Shown one piece after another: positions 20,705 through 30,842 of a stretch of DNA of 64,000 nt. This stretch comes from Ichthyophis bannanicus. Taxonomy: Eukaryota > Chordata > Amphibia > Gymnophiona > Ichthyophiidae. Location of the stretch: assembly GCA_033557465.1 (NCBI GenBank), contig CM066034.1, positions 986,893,637 to 986,957,636 of the forward strand. Direction: 5' to 3'. Positions within the stretch are counted from its first letter, which is position 1. Every line of letters begins with the position of its first letter. A program made the position numbers and the translations under genes. A model generated the notes under the pieces. It had not been told where the DNA came from. It saw only the letters and a program-made list of their open reading frames with translations, and made no database searches.

Positions 20705-22217
20705 TTAGTCTGTTTACTACACCGGGCAACCCTCACCATAGAACAGAATCAGTGGAACCAGAGGTGCAAGACCACCCTCATGTCAGGGGAAAATATATAT
20801 ACAATTTAAATAATTACAAGCATAACATTTCTTGTTCCAAACAATGTCGTGAAACAAAAACAAGCAGGGATGACTCTAAATAGAAGAGATGGGCTGAATC
20901 ACTATATAATAACATAAAGGCTAAACAACGGGTTATATCAAATCTCTTAAAACTTCCTCACCAAAGTTTGTGCTGATGTATCTCTTATACTTAGATGTTT
21001 AATCAGTAAAAACCTTTTTTGGGGGGGGATTGTATAGTGCACTTTCTTACATTTAAAACACTAGGTCCGGAAAATCAGAACAAATATCTTCATGTGTAAT
21101 ATATTTTAACTAAAAGCGACTTACATATATGATGATTTTGAAATCAGGGTCCAAGCCCTGCGAAGTACTACCGGCTGTAGAATTGTATAAACGCCGGCGT
21201 CTACGCACTAGTATTAGATGTTTCCCGCGATATGCAAATGTAGTGACGTCTGGCTAGGGGTGGGACAAGGATTGATGCCATCTCTATATTGCCATGTGAT
21301 GACAACTAAAATCGCTAAGTTTAAAATTTTAAAACTTTTTCTTTTAATCAACAAAGGGCATTACCACTTGCCGGGAGTAGATTCAGAAGCATGAAAACGG
21401 CTAATGTTTTTTTCAATTCTATTTATACCGTATGAAGAGTAACACGTATATTCTAGACCCCCCTAAAAACCATAAACATTCCATTGCATATATCTCCCTA
21501 TGTAAACCGAAGTAGCTTGCGTTTTAAACAGTTTCAAATTCAGGGACACAGCCCTATAAACTCCTAGAATACATTTGAACTTCCATCAAAGCAAATGGAA
21601 AAGGGTTTCTATCCCCCCCTCCCCTCCCCTCCCCTCCCCTCTCCTCTCCCCTCTCCTCCTCTGGCGCCGGCCTTCCTGACTCTCCAGAGGGAGGCTGAGA
21701 CCACGCGCGGTGCCGCCACCATCCCCGTTTCACTCACCTGCTCCGCTGCCGATAGCCCGTCCCCAGCGTAGCCCCACACAATCTGGCAGCAGTCCCAGAG
21801 CACCGGTCTCCTCTTCTTCGCCGGTGCGGTGTGTTGTTCTCCCTTCTCCGCACGTGGCACTGGAGGCTGGCTGAGGGAGGGCTCAAAGGAGGCGCGTGGC
21901 TGGCACTAGCAAGCAGGCAGGCACAAGAGCAGAGAGAGGCTGGCTAGCTGGCTGCCCCTCCCTTTTATTTCCCTTTTTAGCCTGTGTCATGTGAGAGGAG
22001 TGAGGACTCAGAGCAGAGATTCAGAAGTGACATCACGAGTCTCGGAATTACCTGGAAATTACAGAATGCCAGTAGATCGGTGGCGCGGCCTTAAACTCAA
22101 GGTTTAATTTGAAAACCCAGGAACTCCGGAATTTTTGTGCGCTCCATTGTAAGTTGTGTGCGCTCGCTCGGCGAGGTGTGTGCGCGCGCACACGCGCACA
22201 GCTTAGAGGGAACAGTG

Positions 22218-22225
22218 CTCTCTGG
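22218..22225. repeat. 8-bp target-site duplication, right copy
   Basis: ctctctgg, identical to 17202-17209. Confidence 0.85.
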
Positions 22226-22640
22226 ACATCAAGTCTGGTCGGCAGATGGACGTCTCAGTACCCCTCAGAGGTTCCTTGAGGAACTCCAGTCTAATCCCAC
22301 TTCCCTACCCAGTTTTCTTTCAGAGATCTGCAGCCTGAAGCGAGGAAATAGGTCCAGACACAGGTGAGTGGCGCAGCTGCATAGAGTGTATTTCCGAAGG
22401 GGGTAGAACTGTACTAAGATTACAACAGGAGTGCAGGATTCCCTTGGGGGGGAGGGCAGACCTGGGCAAGGCCAAGGGTTTGCTGTAACACCAGTAAAGG
22501 GGGGGCAACAAAGGGGGGCTTTTCCTCCTTGTTCTTTTAGTTGATAGTTATAATAGTTTTTTTTCAGGTTATTTGTAGTGTTGCTACTTAATTGTTGCTC
22601 CGGTGAGTCTGCTTTGTTAATAGATTACTGGAGAAGGAAG
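22226..22640 (-). mobile_element. CR1 LINE, 5' part (upstream half of esterase ORF1)
   Basis: The minus strand from 22300 down encodes RGTETSICRPDL and continues across the transposon into the ORF1 part at 16779-17209. The block expected to contain the catalytic GDS serine is eroded here (FLKEPLRGTE). Sequence further right to about 22640 is probably ORF1 start and 5' UTR, but I cannot place the 5' end exactly. Confidence 0.65.
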
Positions 22641-22765
22641 GCGGTCCCTCAGCTATTTATACCAGCATCATCAAAAAGATGACGTACTCGGTATCCAAAG
22701 CTGCTAGAAGGAGATGCAAGACCCGGATGTTTGGGACTAGACTGGAGTTCAACTACAATTAGCAG

Positions 22766-22920
22766 GTAAGTCTAATTTCACCTTATCATAAGTATCCTGT
22801 AAACATGGCGATCTAAAGATATTTGTAATGAAATGGAAGTGTTTAACTTGACAATGTCCTGTATGTTTCCCCATACTCTCTCCCAAAAAGGTTTAATATG
22901 AGTGCAGTGAAATGTCATAT
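22766..22920 (-). mobile_element. L1-C fragment 1 (3'-most, ORF2 C-terminus)
   Basis: The minus strand reads MTFHCTHIKPFWERVWGNIQ and LNTSISLQISLDRHVYRIL, the end of an L1-type ORF2 after the C-terminal zinc-knuckle-like motif. Its other half (NFCWHCKYT) lies at 29846 and up, beyond the CR1 insertion; the two join in frame into C-x2-C..H..C. Confidence 0.7.
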
Positions 22921-23130
22921 GGTGAGTAGATTATTGGAAACGCTGCTGAAACAGAGAATAGTGAGGTTTCTGGAATTCATTGGATTGCAGGATCTGAGGC
23001 AGCATGGGTTTACCAGGGGCAGGCCTTGTCGGACAGATACGATTGATTTCTTTGGATGATCAGGAAGTTGGACTGTGGGAGAGCCCTAGATGTGGTGTAC
23101 TTAGATTTCAGTAAAGCCTTTAACACCTTT
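22921..23130 (+). mobile_element. CR1 LINE plus-strand copy 1, left part
   Basis: 5'-truncated CR1: ttattggaaacgctgctgaa, then QDLRQHGFTRG-like sequence and a remnant of DVVYLDFSKAFNT. Cut at 23130 by DIRS-A2 within the FSKAFDT motif and continued at 28759. Confidence 0.85.
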
Positions 23131-23290
23131 CTCTAGGAACAAGCAGGAATGAGTCTTCACATTTGGGTACGTCGGTACCGACGGAGCCTGCGCGGGAACG
23201 CTCCCCAGCGTCCAATCAGAAAGCTTTTGGGAGCATCCCACAGCGCCTGCGTGCTGCCTTCTTGCCTTTCCAACTGTCTCTCCTCAGTTG
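23131..23290 (+). repeat. DIRS-A2 left inverted terminal repeat
   Basis: Starts ctctaggaacaagcaggaat and includes cgtcggtaccgacggagcct and the variant gtccaatcagaaagctttt, shared with its own right repeat but not with A1. Confidence 0.85.
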
Positions 23291-23521
23291 TTGTTTTTCC
23301 GCGGAGCCAGCAGGTCGTGTTCCTGTCACCACAGAAGAATTTCCTTATTTTTTCTTTATCTCTTTTCTGTCGTGTCTGCCTTCCTCGACGCTATACCGGT
23401 ACCGCCGGTTCTTATTCCTTTCTTTAAAAAAAAAAAAAAAAAAAAGCCTTTTTTGTCAATTCATTTTTCTTCAGGTGTACTTCAGTTTTGGGCCTTAGGC
23501 CCAAAACCCTTTTCCTTAAAT

Positions 23522-25382
23522 ATGGAAAAGCCTGCCTCAGGATTTAAGAAGTGCACAAAATGTGACGGTACTATCTCCGTCACCGACACCCATGACTGGT
23601 GTCTAAAGTGTTTAGGCCCTGACCATTCCATTAAAGATTGTGTGTCCTGTTCCATGATGTCTAAGAGAGGTCGACAGAACCGAGCTGCCAAACTCAGTAC
23701 CCTGTTTCCCTCTGATGCAGCTTCGGTGGCATCGACGTCTTCCAGGGCTGCTTCTTCCTCACATGGATCTCAGGTAACTAAACATAAATCCAGCCGGTCC
23801 TCGAAGGGCAAATCTCCTTCTAAGCATCGAGATGCCCCTGGCCTTGCCCTCGAGGATCCTGCACCGGCAAAATTACCCCGGCGGGAGGCTTCGGCTTCTA
23901 AAGCATCATCGGGGTTCCAGGATGATCTAGATAGCGTGGCCTTAACAGATCTCCTGGTGCCATGCTCTGGGGTACCAGTGGCTTCCACCGATATCAACTT
24001 CCAGGCATTGGCGGCGTCGATGGATCAGAGGATTCTGTCCATCGAACGCAGTCTGGTGGCTTTCCTTGTGGCATTGACGCCCGTGGTACCACAACAGACT
24101 ACTTCTCCGGTACCGGCTCCGGTATCGCCATCGGCACCGATTCCAGTACCGGTGGCATCGACATCAGCATCGGTGTCAGCTATGCCGGTACTCTGCCCTC
24201 TGCAGCCCTCCGGTACCGATACCCCGGTACTGGTGATTTCCGATACCGATCCCAGTCGGTACGGGTATCGGGCTTTGCAAGAGCATCCCGACAGACGATA
24301 CTTCGATTCCTCTGACTCTGAGGATTCTGAAGAGTCTGTCGATGCAGCGATGCTTCTTCCTCAGGAGGAGTCCTCTTCTAAACGAAGGATGTCTCCTCCA
24401 GAGGACTTATCTTTTCAAGACTTTATCAGAGAGGTGGCTCGGGGCCTCTCTATTACAGTAGCCTCAGAGTCAGAGCCTAGAGCTAAGGAGTTAGATATTC
24501 TACAATATCCTAAACTTCCTATAGAGGCAGCTACCTTGCCTATTCATGAGATTCTGTATGATCTCATGTTAAGGATGTGGGAAGCACCTCTAACCACCTC
24601 TACTCATTCTCGCAGGTTGGACACCATGTATCGTGTCCCTCCTTGTCCTGGTTTCCATAAAACTCAGCTTCCTCACCACTCTATTGTGGTTGAGTCTGCA
24701 ATGAGAAAGATTAGAAGTGCCAAGAGACATGCCTCTAATCCTCCAGGACGTGAATGTAGAACCCTGGATGCTTTTGGTAGAAGAGTCTTCCAAGCTTCCA
24801 TGCTTGCTGCAATAATTAATTCTTATAGTCTCTACATGGGAATGTTCTTAAAAGAAGTCACTGACTGTTTGCAGACTTTAAGTCCTTTTATGTCTGACAG
24901 TAAAAGGCAAGAATTTCTCGCTGGGCTCAAACATGCCCAGGATATCTCCAAATTCTCCAACCGTGCAGCTTTCGACTCCTTTGAATGCGTAAGCAGAGCC
25001 TCAGCTATAGCTATAGGTGCACGTAGGATTGCTTGGCTTCAATCATCTGATTTGGAGATCTGGGTCCAAGATGAATTGGGAAAATATCCCTTGTACAGGT
25101 GAGAATCTGTTTGGTAAGGATTGGCAAGCAAAAGCCAATCAGATGGATGCTGAAAATTCTGCTTTGGATAGACTATCCAAATCTACAGCTGCTCCTGCTA
25201 AGAAAAGGTTGTTCAAGAAAACACCTTTTTCTAAAAAGGGAAGATCCTATCCTGCTTATAGGCAGAGAGCATCTTCTGCAGCTCAGTTCCCTTCCAAACG
25301 TCAGCAATCCTCCAAACAGACCAAGGCAAAGGCTGCGAGGCTTGCTGCAGTCCAGCAATCTCAGCCCCCTCAGGGCCTTTGA
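23522..25382 (+). pseudogene. DIRS-A2 gag-like ORF, one frameshift
   Basis: ATG at 23522 (MEKPASGFKKCTKCDGTISV). An N-terminal cysteine cluster (residues about 11-45: CTKC, CLKCLGPDH, CVSC) precedes a Ser-rich basic stretch, a Pro/Val/Ala-rich segment with repeated ggtaccg codons, an acidic DSSDSEDSEES patch, and the conserved block EDLSFQDFIREVARGLSI to RRLDTMYRVPPCPGFHKTQ. The first frame stops at 25102; an extra T near 25090 moves it, and the C-terminal KKRLFKKTPFSKKGR basic region continues to 25382. About 620 codons in all. Probable particle protein binding RNA. Confidence 0.85.
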
Positions 25383-25415
25383 CTTTCTGCTAGAGAACAG
25401 GAAGGTTATGTCACT

Positions 25416-26994
25416 TTGCTCCCAGATGGGGGCAAATCACAGCAGAGCATTGGACACTCCATCATAAGAGAGGGGTACAAACTTCATTTTTCCAGCTTGC
25501 CCCCTCTCACAAGAGTGCACCAGTTCAATTCTCCAACCTCCCTCCTCAGCTTGTTAGAGCAGGAGGTTGCCACTCTTCTAGCCCAGGGGGCAATAGAGGA
25601 AGTGCCTTCTCAACAACAGGGCACAGGGTTCTACTCCCCCTATTTTCTTATCCCAAAGAAAACAGGGGGCTTCAGACCCATTTTAGATCTCAGAGAGTTG
25701 AACAGATTCCTAGTCAAAGAAAAATTCAAGATGGTTTCTCTAGGAACTTTGCTGCCATACCTTCAGAGTCAGGATTGGCTTTGTTCTCTAGATCTCAAGG
25801 ATGCGTACACTCATGTTCTCATCCATCCAACTCACAGAAGGTTCCTTCGGTTCCTTTTCCAGGAGAAGCACTATCAATACAGAGTGCTCCCCTTTGGCCT
25901 GGCCTCTGCACCAAGGGTGTTCACGAAATGCATGGCAGTGGTTGCTGCTTTCCTATGCACCCTGGGAATATTTGTCTTCCCTTATCTGGACGACTGGCTC
26001 ATTCGAGCTTCCACTCAATCAGAGGCCAAGACTGCTTTAACCTGCACTATGAGTATCCTTCAATATTTAGGGCTGGTAATAAACCTCCCCAAATCCAATT
26101 TGATCCCTACCCAGTCCCTGGAGTTTATAGGGGCGTTGCTGGATGCCACAAGGGCAAGGGCCTATCTTCCTCAGTCCCATTGCCTTCGCTTGATGCAGTT
26201 AGCTTCTCAAGCAGAGTCAAAACCCCTACTAACTGCTCGAGAACTGTTACAGTTGCTAGGCCACATGGCATCCACCGTTCATGTGGTACCATATGCTTGC
26301 CTTCACATGAGAGCAGCTCAGTGGACTTTATCCACCCAATGGACCCAGGCATTAGGCTGCCTGTCAGACAAAATAGCAAATACAAGGCGCCTCATTTTGT
26401 CCCTCCAGTGGTGGAAGTCCCCTCAAAATCTGTTGCTGGGGTGTCCCTTTCAACAGCCTCTACCCCAGGCAACACTTACAACAGATGCTTCTCCAATGGG
26501 TTGGGGAGCTCATCTTCAGGACCTCTCCACCCAGGGCATCTGGTCCCCACAGGAGACTTGTCTACATATCAATCTCTTGGAACTCAGAGCAATCTTCCTT
26601 GCTCTGCGAGTTTTCCACACCCTGCTCAGCCACAAGACAGTCCTTGTCCCACACGGACAATCAGGTAGCCATGTTCTATATAAACAAGCAGGGAGGAACT
26701 GGCTCTCTGTCGCTTTGCAACGAAGCTCTGCAACTATGGGCCTTAGCCAGAGAGCATCACATTCATCTTCTGGCAGTCTATCTTCCAGGTGTTCAAAACT
26801 CTTGGGCAGACAGACTCAGTCGAGTTCTGCTTCCACACGAGTGGTCCCTACATATGGACCAGGTATTCAAGATTTTTCAAATTTGGGGAACCCCGCACAT
26901 AGACTTCTTTGCAAGTCCGTGGAATGCTAAACTTCCAGAACTCTGGCTCAGGGGGCTCAGGCAAGGGATGCTTTCCTCCTTCATTGGGGTCTAG
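25416..26994 (+). pseudogene. DIRS-A2 reverse transcriptase/RNase H, one frameshift
   Basis: RT motifs in order: GFYSPYFLIPKKTGGFRPIL, DLKDAYTHVLIHPTHRRFLR, YRVLPFGLASAPRVFTK, then FPYLDDWLI with the catalytic YLDD. RNase H: TTDASPMGWGAH (Asp), INLLELRAI (Glu), then after a frameshift near 26645 TDNQVAMFYINKQGG (Asp) and WADRLSR (Asp). Sequence after 26900 (WGTPHIDFFASPWNAKLPEL, and DFLYAFPPIPLIPKTLF in another frame) corresponds to the Dam-methylase-like region of DIRS elements. It would copy the RNA genome into circular DNA. Confidence 0.88.
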
Positions 26995-27234
26995 ACTTCC
27001 TGTATGCCTTTCCACCCATTCCCCTAATTCCCAAAACCCTGTTCAAGCTTCAGAGAGACAGAGGCCACATGATTCTCATAGCCCCACATTGGCCATGGCA
27101 AGTGTGGTACCCTCTGCTTCTACATCTCTCTCAAGCTCCCTCCCTAGAGTTAGGGTCTGCTCCAGACCACCTCTCTCAGGAGGACGGAAGGTTGTGGCAT
27201 CCCAATCCCCAGTCTCTGCATCTCAGGGCTTGGT

Positions 27235-28268
27235 GGTTGAAGGCCTAGATCTCCAGGATCTTCATCTTTTTCAACAATTGAAAGATGTTCTTTGTGCTTC
27301 CAGAAAACCTTCCACTAGACGTTCTTACGCCTTCAAGTGGAAAAGGTTTACCATTTGGTGTTCTGAAAAGGGTCTTAACCCACAGGCCATACATCTGGAA
27401 TCGTTGCTGGAGTATCTCCTTCATCTGTCTAATGCAGGCCTTAAGACAAATTCAGTAAGAGTCCATCTGAGTGCTATTGCAGCTTCTCTTAAACCTCTAA
27501 ATGGAAAACCTGTTTCCTCTTATCCCCTTGTAGCAAGGTTCATGAGAGGCCTCCTTTTAACAAAGCCTCCCATTAGACCACCTCCGGTGGCATGGGACTT
27601 AAATTTGGTTCTTGGTCAGCTTATGAAGCCGCCTTTGAACCTTTAGCTACTACCTCCTTGAAATAACTTTCTTGGAAGGTTATCTTTCTCATTGCAATCA
27701 CATCAGCACGCCGCATCAGTGAATTGCAAGCACTAGTAGCTAATCCACCTTATACAAGGTTCCATCATGACAAGGTGGCCCTTAGGACTAATCCACACTT
27801 TATGCCTAAGGTGGTCTCGCCTTTTCACCTCAACCAAGAGGTCTACCTACCTGACTTTTTTCCAGGACCTCATGCATCAAGTGCAGAGAGGAATCTGTAA
27901 GAGAGCTCTAGCTTTTTACTTAGAGGACACAACAACATAGAAAGTCTTCTCAACTCTTTGTTGCTTTTGATTCTTCTCATTTGGGACAACCAGTCTCCAA
28001 GAGAACACTTTCCAACTGGATTGCCCAATGTATTTCTTTTGCCTATCAGAGCAAGAATGTTTCTCTTGAGGGCCATGTCACAGCTCACAATGTGAGAGCC
28101 ATTGCAGCCTCAATGGCTCATCTGAACTCAGTGTCTATCGACGACATCTGTCGAGCAGCCACTTGGGCCTCGGTGCATACCTTCAGAGCCCATTACTGCT
28201 TGGACAAGGACTCCCGCCGGGATGCCTTGTTTGGTCAGGCTGTTCTCAAACACCTGTTCCATGCTTAA
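27235..28268 (+). pseudogene. DIRS-A2 tyrosine recombinase, frameshifted
   Basis: Begins around GLDLQDLHLFQQLKDVLCAS and RKPSTRRSYAFKWKRFTIWC. A missing T near 27630 stops the first frame at 27646. Relative to A1, about 17 bases are lost near 27895. The catalytic end is in frame again at 27981-28268: HNVRAIAASMAHLNSVSIDD and ASVHTFRAHYCLD carry H-x-x-R and the final Tyr. The Arg motif SARRISEL is encoded near 27700. Defective, but only by small indels. Confidence 0.85.
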
Positions 28269-28380
28269 TCAACTCCTACCCACCATCCCTCATAGGATGC
28301 CAGAGATCCAGGTGGGGAAGTGCAGCCCTGTCCCAGGGACACACAACTTATGGGCTCTCTCCCTGGCATCAAAAGCTAGG

Positions 28381-28490
28381 GAGTCCCCATATGTGAAGAC
28401 TCATTCCTGCTTGTTCCTAGAGATAGCACAGTTACTTACCTGTAACAGGTGATCTCTGGGAACAGCAGGAATAAGTCTTCACAACCCACC
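28381..28490 (+). repeat. DIRS-A2 internal complementary region
   Basis: catatgtgaagactcattcc and cctagagatagcacagttac, followed by tgtaacaggtgatctctggg: complementary to the left and right ends in one block. Confidence 0.85.
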
Positions 28491-28565
28491 CACCTCCCAT
28501 AGGCGTTGTCTATCTCTATCTCTCTTCCTTTCCCTCTCTCTCTTCCTCTTTGTCTCAGCTATAAA

Positions 28566-28758
28566 ACTCAACTGAGGAGAGACAGTTGGAAAGGCGGGAA
28601 GGTAGCACGCAGGCGCTGTGGGATGCTCCCAAAAGCTTTCTGATTGGACGCTGGGGAGCGTTCCCGCGCAGGCTCCATCGGTACCGACGTACCCATATGT
28701 GAAGACTTATTCCTGCTGTTCCCAGAGATCACCTGTTACAGGTAAGTAACTGTGCTTT
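28566..28758 (-). repeat. DIRS-A2 right inverted terminal repeat
   Basis: Reverse complement of 23131-23290 with an outer extension ending gtaagtaactgtgcttt. Confidence 0.85.
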
Positions 28759-29838
28759 CCACACAAGCGACTTATAAACAAACTGAACGCCCTAGGGATG
28801 GGACCCTAAAGTGACTGGATTAGAAATTGGTTGAGAGGGAGGTGACAAAGGGTACAGGTAAATGGAGCTTACTCTCAGGAGAAGGTTACCAGTGGTGTGC
28901 CACAGGGATCTGTCCTTGTTCTGATTCTTTTAACATCTTTGTTAGTGATATTGCGGAAGTGCTATCGGGTAAGGTTTGCCTGTTTGTGGATGATACCAAA
29001 ATCCACAATTGAGTCGACATCAATAAGGAGTAGATAACATGGGGAGGGATCTAGCTAAGCTCAAAGAATGGTCTGGAATTTGGCAGCTGATTTAATGCTA
29101 AAAAATGCAGGGTCAGGCATTTAGGCTGCAAAAATCCAATACAGTGTTGGGGGTGAAGTACGTCTGTCCACGAAAGAAGAGAGACATGGGGGTGACTGTT
29201 TCTGATCTGAAAATGGCTAAACAGATAGAAAAGGAGACTGCAAAATCAGAAGGATGCTTGGGTGCATACGGAGAGGAATGGCCAGCAGAAAAAGGGTGGT
29301 GATATGCCTCTTTAAGACTCTGATGTGACCACATTTGGAGTATTGTGCGCAGTTCTGGAGACCACACCTTCAAAAGGATAAAAGCAGGATGGAGTCAGTG
29401 CAGAGGGTGGCTCCTAATGTGGTTAGAATTCTTTATCATAAAGCATATGGGAACAGACTTATATATGTATACGTTAGAAGAAAGGTGGAATAGAGGAGAT
29501 ATTATAAACATTTAAATAACTCCGAGGCATTAATGCCCAAGAGGGAGAGTCTTTCGATTGAAAACAAGCTCTGCTACAAGGGGACATAGGATAAGAGTGA
29601 AGGGGGATAAAATCAGGAGTAATATGTGGAAATATTTCTTTACAGAAAGAGTGGTAAATGCATGGAATAGTTTCCCAGTGGAGGTAGTGGAGGCAAGGAC
29701 GGTATCAAAATTCAAGAAAGCATGGGACAAGCACAGGAGATCTCTAAAGGATAAAACGGGACTATTGTAGTGGATATGGAAGGGCAGACTAGATAGACCA
29801 TGTAGTCTCTTTCTGCCGTCGTCTTTCTATGTTTCTAT
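28759..29838 (+). mobile_element. CR1 LINE plus-strand copy 1, right part
   Basis: Continues after DIRS-A2 with cgacttataaacaaactgaa. Degraded RT follows: SGVPQGSVL-like sequence near 28890, FNIFVSDIAEVLSGKVCLFV and DDTKI (28827-29012; FADD changed to FVDD), then the CR1 C-terminus (VVNAWNSFPVEVVEARTVSK, 29558-29770) and the 3' end tttctatgtttctat at 29838. Confidence 0.88.
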
Positions 29839-29845
29839 CGTATAT

Positions 29846-30590
29846 TTGCAATGCCAGCAGAAATTAGATTCCCTTAATTGAGCTCTATACATGGCTCAGG
29901 GGAGTCCAAACTGCACAATGAGCAAAAAAAATAGAGACTGAGCCAAGCTACTGGATAATGTGGGATGCATGGTGCATCCCCAAAAGGAATCCCAGTTTAG
30001 CCTGTCTTTGGGGATTCCCACGTCATATTTCCGTGCTCTATGCAGGCCCACTAACATGACTTAACGTCTTACTTTTATAAAATAATAATGAATCAAGACA
30101 GACAATTTCCCTTGCCTTTAGCCTTGCGGCACATTTCATTGAAATCTGAAACAGGACATCTTCGTCCGTCCGTTCCCCCCCCCCCCCCCTCCTCAACTAG
30201 GTGACCAGCCATATTTATCAATTGAACTTTCGCCTCTGAGTATATTGCCCCCATGAATTACTTGGCCTACACATAAGTCCCTTTTCAACCCAGTTTTTCC
30301 AGCAAATATTTCACAGGTAGATTATACCATATGGATGACAATGCACACAGAGTGTAGGATACCCCACAACAAGAGTCTACCACGTCTACAGCCTTCATGG
30401 TACTGCGAATAGTCATTGTGTGCAAGGTGGACAATTAAAAAGAAAGAAACGGCTTTTTCTCCATCTTTATCCATGGCAAATGGGATTCCTCTAATCTCCA
30501 TTCTATTCCAAACCTTAGCAGAGAGGCAGAGTGATAGGTCATGAAGTCAGGGAATCCTACCTCTCTCCTTCCTCTGGGCATCTTCAGTGT
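29846..30590 (-). mobile_element. L1-C fragment 2 (ORF2 C-terminal part)
   Basis: The minus strand gives FPDFMTYHSASLLRFGMEWR near 30560, a remnant of the L1-type block after the RT core, and KESNFCWHCKYT near 29850, the start of the C-terminal cysteine/histidine motif. Includes a poly-C tract at 30174-30189. Decayed, with many stops. Confidence 0.65.
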
Positions 30591-30595
30591 TGATT

Positions 30596-30842
30596 TTATT
30601 TATTTATTTTATTTATTTATTTTTATTTTTTATATACCGCGCTATTGAAATCAGCTCGGTTTACATTAAAACTGAACAGGCAACAATGCATAAATATCAC
30701 AATGTGCTTACATAGAACATGGCTTACATGGAACATGTGCTTACATAGAACAATGGCATAATCAAACTGGGATAACAAGGAAAAGAGCTATTAGCTTTTT
30801 TGGGGAAAAAAATCTGAGAATTTGGCCAGCTGAGAGTAGAAT
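30596..30842 (-). mobile_element. L2-type 3' tail, minus strand
   Basis: (ttta)n, then ttatataccgcgctattgaa and cagctcggtttacatt: the L2-family tail. Contains a local duplication of gtgcttacatagaaca. It abuts the plus-strand L2 at 30843. Confidence 0.6.

Larger units (their letters stand above)
17210..22217. mobile_element. Non-autonomous hAT-type element (interrupted)
   Basis: Left end caatgttccctctaa; the right end on the minus strand is cactgttccctctaa (one mismatch), both followed by GTGCGC-rich subterminal repeats. Flanked by perfect 8-bp duplications and inserted in the CR1 esterase ORF. Without the inner transposon (17878-20701) it is about 2.2 kb and shows no hAT transposase, so it was probably mobilised in trans. 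It includes a CCCCT-rich tract at 21613-21660. Confidence 0.8.
23131..28758 (+). mobile_element. DIRS-type retrotransposon copy A2, near full length
   Basis: 5.6 kb with inverted terminal repeats (23131-23290, 28566-28758), an internal complementary region (28381-28490), and gag, RT-RNase H-methylase and recombinase in the usual DIRS order. Same family as A1 and same orientation. Coding regions carry a handful of single-base frameshifts and one short deletion, so it is recent but not intact. Inserted in CR1 copy 1. Confidence 0.92.

Noticed and set aside
22280..22751. Inverted match of ctccagtctaatccc (22285) and gggactagactggag (22731) as transposon termini
   Set aside because: Short, imperfect, no flanking duplication; the left part is explained as CR1 ORF1.
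5359..28758. Regularly repeated GGTACCG motifs and terminal repeats as a possible CRISPR-like array
   Set aside because: Motifs lie within a coding gag segment, with no constant spacer length and no cas genes; the genome is eukaryotic.
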